Source: Colias croceus (Eukaryota; Arthropoda; Insecta; Lepidoptera; Pieridae). Taken from it: 64,000 nucleotides of DNA. Shown in pieces: positions 36,501 to 46,876 of the stretch. Made by a program: the position numbers and the translations under genes. Position 1 is the stretch's first letter. The number at the start of each line of letters is the position of its first letter. The notes under the pieces are model-generated. The model ran no database searches. It saw nothing but the letters and a program-made list of their open reading frames with translations, and was not told the DNA's origin. Where the stretch lies: contig NC_059538.1 of the NCBI RefSeq assembly GCF_905220415.1, positions 8,122,001 to 8,186,000 of the forward strand, given 5' to 3'.

Positions 36501-39500
36501 ATTATACAATACAAATTATATAAATCACTGTTAAACATGCGTGTGTATGTGTGTTTGTGTGTGTGGGTGTGCGCGTGTGTGTATGTGTGTGTTTGGGTGT
36601 GTGTGAGTAATTTAGATAGGTCTCTATACTTCCAACTTCAAAATCTCTTCCGTCTGAATATAATCAAGGCCTTTCATCCATACTTTTAGTGACTTTTTTA
36701 GTTTACATCTAGTCATTTTAAAAATATTTAATGTATTGTTAATTTTAGTATATAAGTAAGGACCTAAGAAAGAGAAAGATTTCTGAGCAAAAGAGGTATG
36801 AGTGGCTGGAGTTTGCCATATAAGACGTCTACTTTCTGGATTTGTTAAAGTTCTATTAGCTGACTTATGAAATTTTAAAATGAGTGCCATTAAAAATAAC
36901 TTCCGTACACTAAGAAAGCCGGTTTCTAGATACAGTTGCGTTGTTGAGAATCGTAAGTGTTTTTTATACGCCACTTTTATTACTGCCCTTTGTGCCCTTT
37001 CCACCCTCAGTAGTGTGCTTTTACAAGCTGCACCCCATGCACATATTCCGTAACACAGAAGCGACTGACACAGCGCTGTGTATATAATACGCATCGTTTC
37101 TGTATCAGCCACATTTCTTAATAGTCTGAATATGTACATGAGTTTACGAACTCTGGAGCTTAGAGCACGTGCTTGGGTCTCCCATGTTAGTTTCTTGTCA
37201 ATTATGACACCAAGATATTTAGTTTCATCTACTATTTGGAGGTTAGGGCACGAGCATAGTGGTGTACCATCTTTGCAGTGATGGATGGTAAACCTCATAT
37301 CTACCCCAGGTGCCGTTTTTAGTGTTGTGTGAAAACAAACAACTTTTGTTTTGTCGGTGTTTAGGGTAAGTAGATTACTTTGCAGCCAACTTGCCATTAT
37401 TTGAAGACCTGCTTGGGCTACACCAACGACTCCAGCCCAGTCGCGCTCGTAGAATATAACAGCAGTGTGCCTAGTGCGAGTTTTCATCGAGTACGAAACG
37501 TTACTATCGCGTCTGCGTCACAGCGAAATTTGTATGGGGAATCAAAGCTTCCCCATACGTCCGCTAGGGGCGCTGTTCGATTTCCCATACTAATTCGGCT
37601 GTGACGCAAACGCGATAGTTACGTTTCGTACTCGATGAAAACTCGCACTAGGCACACAGTATCATCTGCGAAGGCAAAAACTTGAGCCTGAAGCATGTTC
37701 AATGAGCAGAAGTCGTTGATGTAGACCAAGAAAAGGGTAGGACCTAAAACACTACCCTGAGGAACGCCGAAATTTATAGATTTAATATCACTACAGAAGC
37801 TTTCCAACTTTACCCGCTGTAACCGCTGAGATAGATATGAGGAAAACCATTCCAGAGGTAAACCTCTAATTCCCACACACTCAAGTTTCCTGAGAAGGAT
37901 TTTTCGAGAAACAGTATCAAATGCTTTTGCCAGATCCAGGAAAACGCCAGCACATCTGTAGCCACCATCTAATTTAGTAACAATAAAGTCAACCAATGAT
38001 GTGATGGCATCCTCCGTAGATCTGGCAGCTCGAAACCCGTATTGGTTAGGTGATAATATTTTTTCCTTCTCTAGAAAGCGCATCAGTCGGCTGTTTACTA
38101 TTTTTTCTATAATTTTAGATAGTGAGCTAAGAAGAGAAATAGGCCTATAGTTGGATGGTGTATTAGGGTCACCTTGTTTAAAAATTGGACAGACATTAGC
38201 AAGTTTGCAACAGCTAGGAAATAAAACTAGTACATACATACATAGTATATGTATAATACATACATAGTGTAGGACATACACACACATATTAAGAAAAAAC
38301 ACTATTTTTAACATTCATGATATTTTTGATGTCATTTTTGTTATTTAAACTAGTTAAAAAACAGTTTAAAAAAGTTCTGTCTTGGACGTCCGTGTGTCCA
38401 GGATGTGCGGAGGATTTTCTTGTTAACACGATAGCGACCGAAATACTTTACTAATCGAGTCTTTTTTTTTCTCTTACGCTTGAGTATGCTCAGGAATAGA
38501 ACCCTTTCATTTTTCAGGGTCTGATTCGATGTGGTTTAATTGTTATTAAATAAACAAAAAAAAAATATCGACTGTTCTCCATAATTTTAGTATATCTATA
38601 TATATTCTTTATTTATTTATTTTTTTATATTTATAGTGTACTCAAAATTCACCATTATAAACTCGATTATTTATACTATAAGCCAAGGTTTAAAAAAATA
38701 AGTTGGTAGTCAGTCCCTTAAACCTGCGCAGTTTCACATCTAGGTGGGGCCACAAGAAAAATAGCTCAATTATTACGGTACCGCTTTCTTTACTTTTCTA
38801 ACTGTTTCATTTTATTTCTTTTTTATATTTATAGTGTACTCTTTATAAATAATCAATTTTATTGTAAAGGATGACATTATGAGGCGTGCACTTTTGGATT
38901 TTCCAAACTATTTTAACTATTTAAAATACATATATGACTAAACAAAAAAAAAAATGCAAATAGTGGAGTGGTTTTTTTTCGAACTTTAACTGTCTCTCTA
39001 AAAGATTTTGTTTTCAGGTATTTGATGAGCTACTATTAGATGCAGATTGGTCTGTGAATGCGGGCATGTGGATGTGGTTATCCTGTTCTTCCTTTTTTCA
39101 ACAATTTTTTCACTGCTACTGCCCTGTTAGATTTGGACGTAAAACGGATCCTAATGGTGACTTTATCAGGTAAATAAGACATCTATCAAATGTAATGCAA
39201 GAATGCTGTTGTTTTTAAACATTATTATGTTTACATTGTGATTGAATATTTTGACATAATTTAAATAAATTTTATACACATACATAATTACTACTATTTT
39301 TTCAGAAAATATATTCCAGCATTGAAGAATATGCCAACTAGGTATATTCATGAACCATGGGTGTCGCCAGACTCTGTTCAACAAGCAGCTCGGTGTATCA
39401 TTGGCAGGGATTATCCACTGCCTATGGTGGACCACACGAAGGCGTCACAAATTAATATCGAACGTATAAAACAAGTTTATGCGCAACTCGCTAAATATAA

Positions 39501-40266
39501 ACCTCAAGGTATTACAGTAGTTTTGTTTTATTGTATTTTTTTTTCTATAGAAGCTAAATTTATTGTGATTGCAGGTGTGATCAACCAAGTCATACAACGC
39601 CCAAATGTCATGCAATCGTCACCTAGTCCAACATCAATAATTGCAAGTATTAATCAATCTAATTACTTGTGCAGTCAAATAACAGAGGTGCAAAACACGA
39701 CGACTCCTTCCGCTCAAGAATTAAAAGAGGATGACATATTCATCCGACCTAATAATGTTGATACAAAACCACCTTTGTTTAAGCAAGTTTTATTTGTTCA
39801 TCAAAAGGCTAAGTTGGTGCAGCAATCGAGTTCCTGTCCACCACCCAAAGAACATTATCTCATGAATGGTGAGCTTAATATTTACAAAATGAATAACACT
39901 GAGGATTTGCAAAATTCCAATAAGAATGAAAATTGTAACCATAAAAATCTCACACTGAGTAGATGTAATGCTAATTTCAACAAAAACCAGTTTGAAAAGA
40001 ATTCAGATACAAGTGGAACTTATGCACAAAGCATTAAAATTGTTGAATATGAAGATGAAAAACCTAAACTGTTCATGATGTCAAATGGTATTGTGCCCCA
40101 CAATAATCTAAAAGACAATTACCTTAATTCTTCGTTAATTAAAGAATATGACGCAGACAACAAAAAATCTATAACCAAAGGTGGTAAAATTCACCAAATT
40201 GTAATAAATAATGATAGACAATTTCTTGGAGTGCCAGATAAAAATACTGAGCAACATGAAAACTAG
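27578..40266 (+). CDS. cry2: cryptochrome 2 (vertebrate-type, circadian transcriptional repressor)
   Basis: Nine exons: 27578-27870, 27939-28190, 28292-28476, 28958-29129, 29895-30120, 33718-33858, 39018-39169, 39306-39508 and 39575-40266. They total 2316 nt, 771 residues. CRY2 binds PER and represses CLK:CYC transcription in the nucleus of clock cells in many insects other than Drosophila. The photolyase domain starts HTVHWFRKGLRLHDNP (about residue 48), followed by the FAD-domain marks GQILWREFFYCAATRNP, WIDAIMIQLREEGWIHH, RHAVACFLTRGDLWISWE and MWMWLSCSSFFQQFF. A 230-residue Asn/Lys-rich tail of unknown fold follows. Intron 6 has a GC donor (AAG|GCAAGT). Intron 8 is 66 nt, stop-free and in frame. 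Introns 4-6 are expanded by transposons. An internal ATG at 27623 is an alternative start, and an upstream 5' UTR exon is possible. AATAAA lies near 40357. Confidence 0.95.
29216..29712. mobile_element. TA-flanked MITE in cry2 intron 4
   Basis: The ends GTAGAGCCATTTTAATAGGC and the inverted GCCTATTAAATTGGCTCGAC, both continuing into AACATTTGAC, are flanked by TA at 29214-29215 and 29713-29714. It is 497 bp with no coding capacity. The TA duplication suggests a Tc1/mariner-related MITE. Confidence 0.78.
30904..31104 (-). repeat. tRNA-derived repeat, copy 1
   Basis: The tRNA-like core is 31057-30981 on the minus strand. It has an A box TGGCTGAGTTGG, B box GGTTCGAGTCC, perfect T-arm GCGGG/CCCGC, acceptor GTCACGA/TCGTGAT and a TTTTTT terminator just after. 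The anticodon loop CCGGAAT lacks T33 and the class II variable arm is missing, so it is unlikely to be a functional tRNA. About 200 bp including flanks is repeated at 32527-32733. Confidence 0.75.
31105..32526. other. DNA between two tRNA-like blocks
   Basis: Bounded by an inverted pair sharing CAGAACAGTAAGAACATAAT and AGAAGTGC (31105-31139 and 32382-32413). It contains an ATG-led 50-nt stretch ending in a GTAAGT donor at 31296-31345. No gene is assigned. Confidence 0.4.
32527..32733 (-). repeat. tRNA-derived repeat, copy 2
   Basis: Near-identical to 30904-31104, with the tRNA-like core at 32682-32606 and the same A box, B box and T-run. Flanking sequence differs beyond TGTGTCTTAAG, which marks one edge of the duplicated unit. 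Confidence 0.75.
33262..33460 (+). mobile_element. LINE 3'-end fragment
   Basis: Contains GGGGTCGCCTGGTAGAGATC and AAGTGATAAGGCCGCCCCGT, a layout typical of insect non-LTR 3' UTRs, and ends in a (AAATA)n tail. No coding sequence. Confidence 0.55.
34616..35330 (-). pseudogene. decayed Tc1 transposase
   Basis: Two open segments remain. 35091-34906 covers the region with HWTEREWKHVLFLHETKIN, and 34879-34616 covers WRCFSGLGVGPVK, QHDNDPKHTAK and WPPHSPDSNPIENL. The DDE domain of Tc1 transposase needs Asp-Asp-Glu. The second Asp (in DNDPKH) and the Glu (in NPIENL) are present, but the first Asp of the usual SDESKF segment is His here. The frame is broken between 34880 and 34906, and the helix-turn-helix part upstream (to about 35330) is scrambled. 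It cannot encode an active enzyme. Confidence 0.85.
35608..35974. mobile_element. snap-back MITE with TTAA duplication, nested in the Tc1 element
   Basis: A 367-bp near-perfect palindrome centred at about 35791 (CAAAAGTGGCCACTTTTG). The arms share CTACACCACCGAAACTAGCG and GCTCGGTACTTTGCTAGTAT. Exact TTAA flanks at 35604-35607 and 35975-35978 indicate piggyBac-type insertion. Confidence 0.88.
36540..36612. repeat. GT-rich microsatellite in the LINE 3' UTR
   Basis: Interrupted (GT)n over about 70 bp. The LINE-type insertion at 17321-17909 also has a CA/GT tract, supporting relatedness. Confidence 0.8.
37466..37656. mobile_element. 191-bp snap-back MITE inside the LINE reverse transcriptase
   Basis: The ends TGTGCCTAGTGCGAGTTTTC and the inverted GAAAACTCGCACTAGGCACA are flanked by CAG at 37463-37465 and 37657-37659. 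The arms continue in near-perfect complement (CATCGAGTACGAAACG). Removing it and one CAG restores the RT frame directly after the FADD box. Confidence 0.85.
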
Positions 40267-40405
40267 GGTTTATAGTATTTTTATGTTGTGATCCTGAACT
40301 GTATTTAAGTTGTAATTTAAGTGTGGAAAACACGATTTTTTATAGATATTCCTTTAATAAAACTAAGTAAATTTTTGTAAAATACCTTGTTTTATTTATT
40401 GCATG

Positions 40406-41109
40406 TTACTCTGATGGTTTAACATTGTTTTCAATATTTAATGATGCTACAATTTCCATATGCTGCTTCTGCGCCTTTTGAACTTTCCTTGATTTTGCTG
40501 TGGGATTCTCTTTTGGAGTTTGTTTATTACAACGCAGCTCTTGTTTTATAGATGAAATTATGGAGACCTACAATTACAATCCAAAATGTTGGTTAATCTA
40601 TCCCAGTCATAATAATATCATAATATGATTTAAATAATGTGAATATAAAAATATTAAATGATATTTTGCATAGGTATTATATTGTTATCAAAACATGTAC
40701 TTACTGATTCTGGGATGTGAATATATCTAATATTTCGAGCTTGAACAAATAGATTTTCAAAAAAGTATTCATTTCCTTGTGGGTCACAATACACAGCTTT
40801 GTTTAGTGAAATATTCATATATCTAAAAAGAAATAAAAATGGAGCAGCTCTTTATCTAAGTGGCCTATTTAAAAGTAACATTATCTCATAGTCCACTTGA
40901 CAAAATATTGTCAATGATGAGCCATTAATTTTATTTTGAATGTTGTTTAATATGAAGATTTAAACTTACCCATCAACAGATACTAGTTCTCCACAAACAT
41001 ATGTGTCATTTCTTAGATCTACTGTTATTTTTTTATCTTCCAATGATCTCACTAAACACAGTAATGTGTTGTGGTACATAAATCTTTCTATAGAGTAACC
41101 AACAAACAT
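40406..41109 (-). CDS. Lsm10: U7 snRNA-associated Sm-like protein LSm10
   Basis: Three exons: 41109-40970, 40822-40705 and 40567-40406. They total 420 nt, 139 residues. LSm10 and LSm11 replace SmD1 and SmD2 in the U7 snRNP, which directs 3'-end cleavage of histone pre-mRNA. The Sm1 motif spans TVDLRNDTYVCGELVSVDGYMNI and Sm2 is FVQARNIRYIHIP. The ARNIRYIHIPESV form matches LSm10 rather than SmD1, which would end in an RG-rich tail. The tail here is basic (KSRKVQKAQKQ) and ends KPSE. Splice sites are G|GTAAG, CTTTTTAG, TCA|GTAAGT and AATTGTAG. The stop is 139 bp from the convergent cry2 stop. The assignment is confident; the length beyond the Sm fold is species-specific. Confidence 0.9.
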
Positions 41110-41247
41110 TTTGGAAACAGTATAAATGACTTATTTTATATAAAAAATACTGAAAAAGAAAAGAATGAGTAACTTTTTAAATAAACATTTTATTTATATT
41201 ATATTAATACTACATTTTGCTACTATTTCATAATCCCTATGATAAAA

Positions 41248-41637
41248 TTAGGGTTTAATTATGACTAATCTTTCGTCTGGTTTCGATTTTAATTCTAACT
41301 CAGCCTTTGTTAACAACCATTTTTCTTCTTGATTTTCAGCCCAAATGAAGTAACTCCCTCGATCTTTAGGTCCTGCTACAGGTATTTGAAATCTGGCCGT
41401 TTTTTGGTCACAATAATTTTTTTCATTGTCACTTAGTTTAAATCTCTTATCTTTAATTGGTTCTCCTAAATGATAAACAGCGCCTGGATGTGATCTTAAC
41501 TTTTTGAGAGCAAGTTTATAATAATCTAAGTCCCTTACTTTGTCGACTAATTTTCTTTGCAGGTATAATCCAGTACTAGTGACTACCAATCCACCTATTG
41601 CGGCGATTTGTAGAAGTTTTGAATTGGAAACATTCAT
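41248..41637 (-). CDS. COA1: cytochrome c oxidase assembly factor 1 homologue (COA1)
   Basis: A single exon of 129 residues. COA1 is a mitochondrial inner-membrane protein that helps build complex IV (and complex I), related to TIM21. One hydrophobic segment at about residues 9-26 (LQIAAIGGLVVTSTGLYL) is followed by the family core DYYKLALKKLRSHPGAV and then LGEPI. A beta-rich end follows with ARFQIPVAGPKDRGSYF and a final LELKSKPDERLVIIKP. Length and layout match animal COA1. The start is the first ATG after an in-frame stop. The gene lies 138 bp upstream of the Lsm10 start on the same strand, so the two may share regulatory sequence. No intron was found. Confidence 0.82.
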   Translation of the reverse strand: MNVSNSKLLQIAAIGGLVVTSTGLYLQRKLVDKVRDLDYYKLALKKLRSHPGAVYHLGEPIKDKRFKLSDNEKNYCDQKTARFQIPVAGPKDRGSYFIWAENQEEKWLLTKAELELKSKPDERLVIIKP

Positions 41638-42008
41638 TTTGTAGGTACTTACTTACGAATAAAATTTCGTTTAAACTTGTGACACGAGGTTATGCACATA
41701 GGTACATGATTTTTCTCATGGCCCTCTGATGATTTAATATAAAAGGTATCACTGGATTTCCACCAAAATTTGAATGGTTAATATTAATGTTTGAAATGAT
41801 AGAACATAAAACCAAATAATTATTCACCTTGTAAGTATTTAGGTATAATATTTGAAATTTGTATTTTGTACCAGTTTGTACCTACCAAATGACAATTTTG
41901 AATTCAACACACAGATCCTACAGAACTCTTACTATGTCAAAGTCAAACTTTTTTTCTCTATTTTGGTGGATAATGTGCTACGAAAGAAGTCTCGTAAACG
42001 CCACAGAT

Positions 42009-42250
42009 CCATACTATTATTATAAATGCGAAAGTAACTCTGTCTGTCTGTCTGTCTGTTACTCAATCACGCCTAATCTACTGAACCAATTTTCATGAAA
42101 TTTGGTATGGAGATATTTTGATACCCGAGAAAGGACATAGGCTACTTTTTATCCCGGGAAAATGATCCAATCGCGGAAATCCCACGGGAACGGGAACTAT
42201 GCGGGTTTTTCTTTGACTGCGCGGGCGAAGCTGCGGGGGGAAAGCTAGTA
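42009..42250 (+). repeat. dispersed SINE-like repeat (CTGT/GCGGGCGAAGC family)
   Basis: Starts CCATACTATTATTATAAATG, has (CTGT)4 and CCCACGGGAACGGGAACTAT, and ends GCGGGCGAAGCTGCGGGG..AAAGCTAGT. Full length. Confidence 0.88.
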
Positions 42251-42609
42251 ACTAATAAGGCGGTATATGTGCAGTCAAATTAAACTAGTAGTAAAAAAAA
42301 CTATAACAATTTTATTACTACAATATTATAGTTAAGTTCAAATACTTATTTATTATTATACATGTCAATATTTATGTTTATAATCCAAAAAGTCCCTTAC
42401 ATTATAAAAATTTTTGCTTATTAGCCACATACCTATAAAGTTTTGTCATAAACTGTTTTGCGTCCAATTTCTTTAAATCGTCAGGAATATTATTATAAAT
42501 TTTAACACACATAGCATGACAGTTTTGACGTGACAACGTCTTATAAATTGGTTTGCCGGGTGACACTTCAAGCTCTTACGCTCCGCTCCAAGAAGCTTAG
42601 GTATATCTA

Positions 42610-42762
42610 TGGGCGTATTCAGAAAGAAAGCTTGAAACTTATAAGCGCTTATAAGCGCTTATCGGCGATTGTCAGCGCTGGTAACCCGCGCAGGAAAATA
42701 TATGAATATGACAAGCGCCGATAAGCGCTTATAAGTTTCAAGCTTTCTTTCTGAATACGCCC
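42610..42762. mobile_element. 153-bp snap-back MITE in the left end of element A
   Basis: The ends TGGGCGTATTCAGAAAGAAA and the inverted TTTCTTTCTGAATACGCCC lie between TA at 42608-42609 and 42763-42764. The inner arms repeat CTTATAAGCGCTTAT. Removing it restores element A's terminus to match element B. Confidence 0.85.
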
Positions 42763-43013
42763 TAATACACTGGAGATTGCACTATGACCATTGACTTGTC
42801 ACAAGAAAATATAACCTTGAATGACGTCAGTGTTGTTTTTTGTCTCTTTCTGTGGGTGACCACACTGGTTTCTATATTCAGGATTTTTCGAAATAGAAAA
42901 AACTAAAAATCATGGTCTATAAATAATAACGACATATATTTTTAACAGTATTAATTATATTATAATATTACTGGCCATACTTTATAGGTACATACAATTT
43001 TAATTGGTATAGA

Positions 43014-43298
43014 ATGATAGTTTTAAATAACTCTTGGCTACAAAGCCTGGATATGAACCGATATATAGGTAGCATTAACTTTGTAAATAGAGGAAAGTTG
43101 TGTTTTGCATCAGATGCTGTTTACCAAATTGTAAGCTACTCAGATCTTCTTTTTAAACGCGTTGCTTCGACGGGTCAATTTCAAGCCAAAATCATCAAAG
43201 AAAAACTGTTTATAATAAACGCCTTGCACAAATTTCAGCTAACTTTACAAAGTTTATTTTTCAAAAGGTATTTTTTTCTGGGTCGTAATCCTCAGTAA
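43014..43298 (+). pseudogene. ORF in element A, possibly a P-type transposase remnant
   Basis: A 94-codon ORF including NFVNRGKLCFASDAVYQIVS and YSDLLFKRV. The RGKL..(A/P)SD.V pattern is reminiscent of the C-terminal part of P-element/THAP9-like transposases. This is a weak resemblance by eye. The paralogous stretch in element B (44270-44503) has an early frame break and a different end. Position near the left end would imply deletion of the rest of the gene. Confidence 0.35.
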
Positions 43299-44050
43299 TT
43301 TTACCCTTGATGGGCACATATATTTCTTTTTATTTTACTTTTTGGAAAGCTGAAATACCTAAAACAAAAAATATGAGGTAAGTTAAAAAAGTATAAATTT
43401 CAATGTAAAAACGAACAATCTTATAACTACATGTGAGTGCAATACCGATGTCGAGTGTTGTTTCATTAAATGATGCAAAATTTTACAATTTTTGCCATTG
43501 AAATGATTCTAAACAGGTAAATGCAGGAGTATTGAGGAATATTGTAAATAACGTAAATATACACTTGCCTGTGAAATTCTATGCCAGAATTTGGTGTCCA
43601 AACACTTCTGCAATTTTTCTCAATGCAATACATTATTTATATTCGGAAAATATTTATTAAATACGCAACAGTATTAACTTGAATATTCGAAGCGACGCAA
43701 TTTTTTTGACACTTATGCCATATTGTCAAAGTGAGAGTTGCTACAATTTTATTATGGTAACTACCCATAATCAGGGAGTATCGTTTTTTAATAATTGGTC
43801 CAGATACTTATTTTATTTAGCATAAATAATAATTGTCTCATCCAAGAAGCTTATATCTAATACACTGGAGATTGCACTATGACCATTGACTTGTCACAAG
43901 AAAATATAACCTTGAATGACGTCACTGTTGTTTTTTGTCTCTTTCTGTGGGTGACCACACTGGTTTGTATATTCAGGATTTTTCGAAATAGAAAAAACTA
44001 AAAATCATGGTCTATAAATAATAACGACATATATTTTTAACAGTATTAAT

Positions 44051-44200
44051 CTAATATATAAAAATCAATGCCACTTTTCGTTGTAATTCCATAACTCGAG
44101 AACGGCTGAACCGATTTCGATAATTCTTTTTTTATTATATTCCTTGAAGTACGAGGATGGTTCTTATGTAGAGAAAACGAAGCCGGGGCGGACCGCTAGT
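44051..44200 (+). mobile_element. short SINE-like insertion in element B
   Basis: Present in B but absent from the aligned part of A, so its limits are exact. It begins CTAATATATAAAAATCAATG and ends GAAGCCGGGGCGGACCGCTAGT. It includes AACTCGAGAACGGCTGAACC. Confidence 0.82.
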
Positions 44201-45424
44201 TATATTATAATATTACTGGCCAAACTTTATAGGTACATACAATTTTAATTGGTATGTAATATAGAATGATAGTTTTAAAATAACTCTTGGCTACAAAGCC
44301 TGGATATGAACCGATATATAGCATTAACATCCTTTGTAATTAGAGGAAAGTTGTGTTTTGCATCAGATGCTGTTTACCAAATTGTAAGCTACTCAGATCT
44401 TCTTTTTAAACGCGTTGCTTCGACGGGTCAATTTCAAGCCAAAATCATCAAAGAAAAACTGTTTATAATAAACGCCTGGGTTCTGGGTCGTAATCCTCAG
44501 TAATTTTACCCTTGATGGGCACATATATTTCTTTTTATTTTACTTTTTGGAAAGCTGAAATACCTAAAACAAAAAATATGAGGTAAGTTAAAAAAGTATA
44601 AATTTCAATGTAAAAACGAACAATCTTATAACTACATGTGAGTGCAATACCGATGTCGAGTGTTGTTTCATTACTAGTAAAAATCTTGAAAATGGTGTTC
44701 TAAATTTCATCATAATATTGTTATTACAATATATTATCTTCACTATCCATAAAAACTCGTCATCATGGTTACCTTACTTGTTAATTTTGTTTATTGAAAA
44801 CTTGTTGAAAAATGATAAAGTATTAGGAAAATAACAAATTTAACATGACTGCTTTCTAAAATGATGCAAAATTTTACAATTTTTGCCATTGAAATGATTC
44901 TAAACAGGTAAATGCAGGAGTATTGAGGAATATTGTAAATAACGTAAATATACACTTGCCTGTGAAATTCTATGCCAGAATTTGGTGTCCAAACACTTCT
45001 GCAATTTTTCACAATGCAATACATTATTTATATTCGGAAAATATTTATTAAATACGCAACAATATTAACTTAAATATTCGAAGCGACGCAATTTTTTTGA
45101 CACTTATGCCATATTGTCAAAGTGAGAGTTGCTACAATTTTATTATGGTAACTACCCATAATCAGGGAGTATCGCTTTTTAATAATTGGTCCAGATACTT
45201 ATTTTATTAAGCATAAATAATAATTGTCTCATCCAACAATGCTTCTGAATGACGTTGTTGGCAATTTATCAACAAACTCATGTACAAAAACTAACCTTTT
45301 GCACAGAATATTACGGCATACATAGTAGCCTTGGGAAAACTTCGTATTATCAGTGGCAATACCAAGTTAGGTGTGAAAGTGATAAAACACAACAATTTCC
45401 TTGTTACACGTCAAATGTTCATAC

Positions 45425-46876
45425 CCTCGTAACGCCCAGGCTATTTTTACCAAACATTGGCTTGCAGCCCAAGTACCTTTTAAAAGGTTCACATGGTGCG
45501 GACCCAGAGGTGATGAAATCTAAAAAAAGTGCCTTATTATTTCCGTATGAGCGTGGGATTTTTTCTGCATGTAAATGTATGTCAGTGGAAGGTTTTGAGA
45601 CACTAAATAACCCCAAATTCGTTATTCTTTATTTAGGCATATGGGCTTTAATGTATTACAAAACCCGATTTCGCAAAATTCGTATTTTTGATATTATTGA
45701 TTAGCGGTAGACAATATAGGGTTTATTTTATATTACAAAAAACAATGAACATAAATATTTGGATTAATACATGTCTTCCAAAATTTTAATGACCAAAAAC
45801 ATATCTCACACTAACAATCTGAGAAAAAAATATCAATTTTTGAACAATATGATCATTATTTTCTGTACTTATTATTTTTAAAGGCTAGTTTATCACGTGT
45901 TTTAGGATTTCTATCAGAAGAAATCCACTTCCAACAGATGACAGAAGCAAAAATTAACAAGTTTCGAAATTGGATCCAAAAACACTATATAATAGCAACC
46001 CATATACCTTTTAAAATCAGAATGATAGTAGGTAAATTGATATAATATTTCTATAGAACTTTTAAATACTTAATTTTGCAAATAAGAGTTGGTTTTTAAT
46101 AAAAAAAACTATTATTTTCAGATTCTTCAGAACTGGAAGAGCTTTCTTGGTTTTGGTTTATGTTGTAATCCTCATCTCCAAATAGTTCATACTTTTCTAT
46201 ATCTGACTGATTTAAGCTTCATCTATTTGCTCATCTCTCATTGGGTTACCTGAAAAGGATAGGTACTAAAAGATTCTGTAACAGACTAAATAATTTACTT
46301 TATATTATGAAGGAGAAAACGGTCTAAATCATAAGTTGCAAAGGCAAATCAAATTGATTAGTGGTTTATTCCCTTATACCTTTTAAAATCCAATAAAATG
46401 TTAATACTCTTATACCTTCTAAAAGGTATCCAGACTTTACGAGGTTATTTTACACGCATATTCTTTATTTTCGCGTAAATCTAAATGTAATTATAATATT
46501 TACTTATTTGTCAACAAGCAGAGTAAGATACTCTCAGTTAAAAACCTAAGATTGCATCAATAATCATGGATTGAACTTACCACGTCCTCTAGTCAATCAA
46601 GATGGCCAGACTTTTCGCCGGAAATTACATATATTTTATTTTTCTATTGGCACTATTGCTTAACCATAGACAAAAACATACTTTCCAGTAGCCGGATAAA
46701 AAACAGTAATTAGATTTGGCGCGTAATTTAAAATGTTACGGCGTTTTCAAATCAGATACTGTCAGATACCTTTAAAAAGGTACCGTGGGCGTTTATGTCA
46801 TAAAGTTGGATAACAGCTTGGGCCGGTACCACTATCGAGCTGCATGCCTTTTAATAGGTATCTGGGCGTTACGAGG
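45425..46876. mobile_element. TIR element C (layer 4) with repeated TACCTTTTAAAAGGTA palindromes
   Basis: The ends CCTCGTAACGCCCAG at 45425 and CTGGGCGTTACGAGG ending at 46876 are perfect inverted repeats. The element is missing from element A at the equivalent site (after GTTCATAC, 47114). Six copies of a word close to TACCTTTTAAAAGGTA occur at about 45473, 46005, 46376, 46412, 46766 and 46845. No transposase frame is recognised. Superfamily not assigned. Confidence 0.75.

Larger units (their letters stand above)
36340..38235 (-). mobile_element. 5'-truncated CR1/Daphne-like LINE with reverse transcriptase
   Basis: Reads on the minus strand from RT motif 1 (CPIFKQGDPNTPSNYRPISL) through QYGFRAARSTEDA, LDLAKAFDTVSR, GVPQGSVLGPTLF and the FADD box to the thumb region (KYLGVIIDKKLTW) and a C-terminal YTALCQSLLCYGICAWG. 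The endonuclease half is missing, so it is 5'-truncated. The frame is cut at the FADD box by a 191-bp MITE. A GT microsatellite (36540-36612) and an A-run (minus strand, about 36345-36352) mark the 3' end. Clade is inferred from motif style. Confidence 0.88.

Noticed and set aside
45249..45704. 151-codon ORF (MTLLAIYQQTHVQ...)
   Set aside because: It crosses the junction of elements B and C, so the frame is an accident of the insertion.
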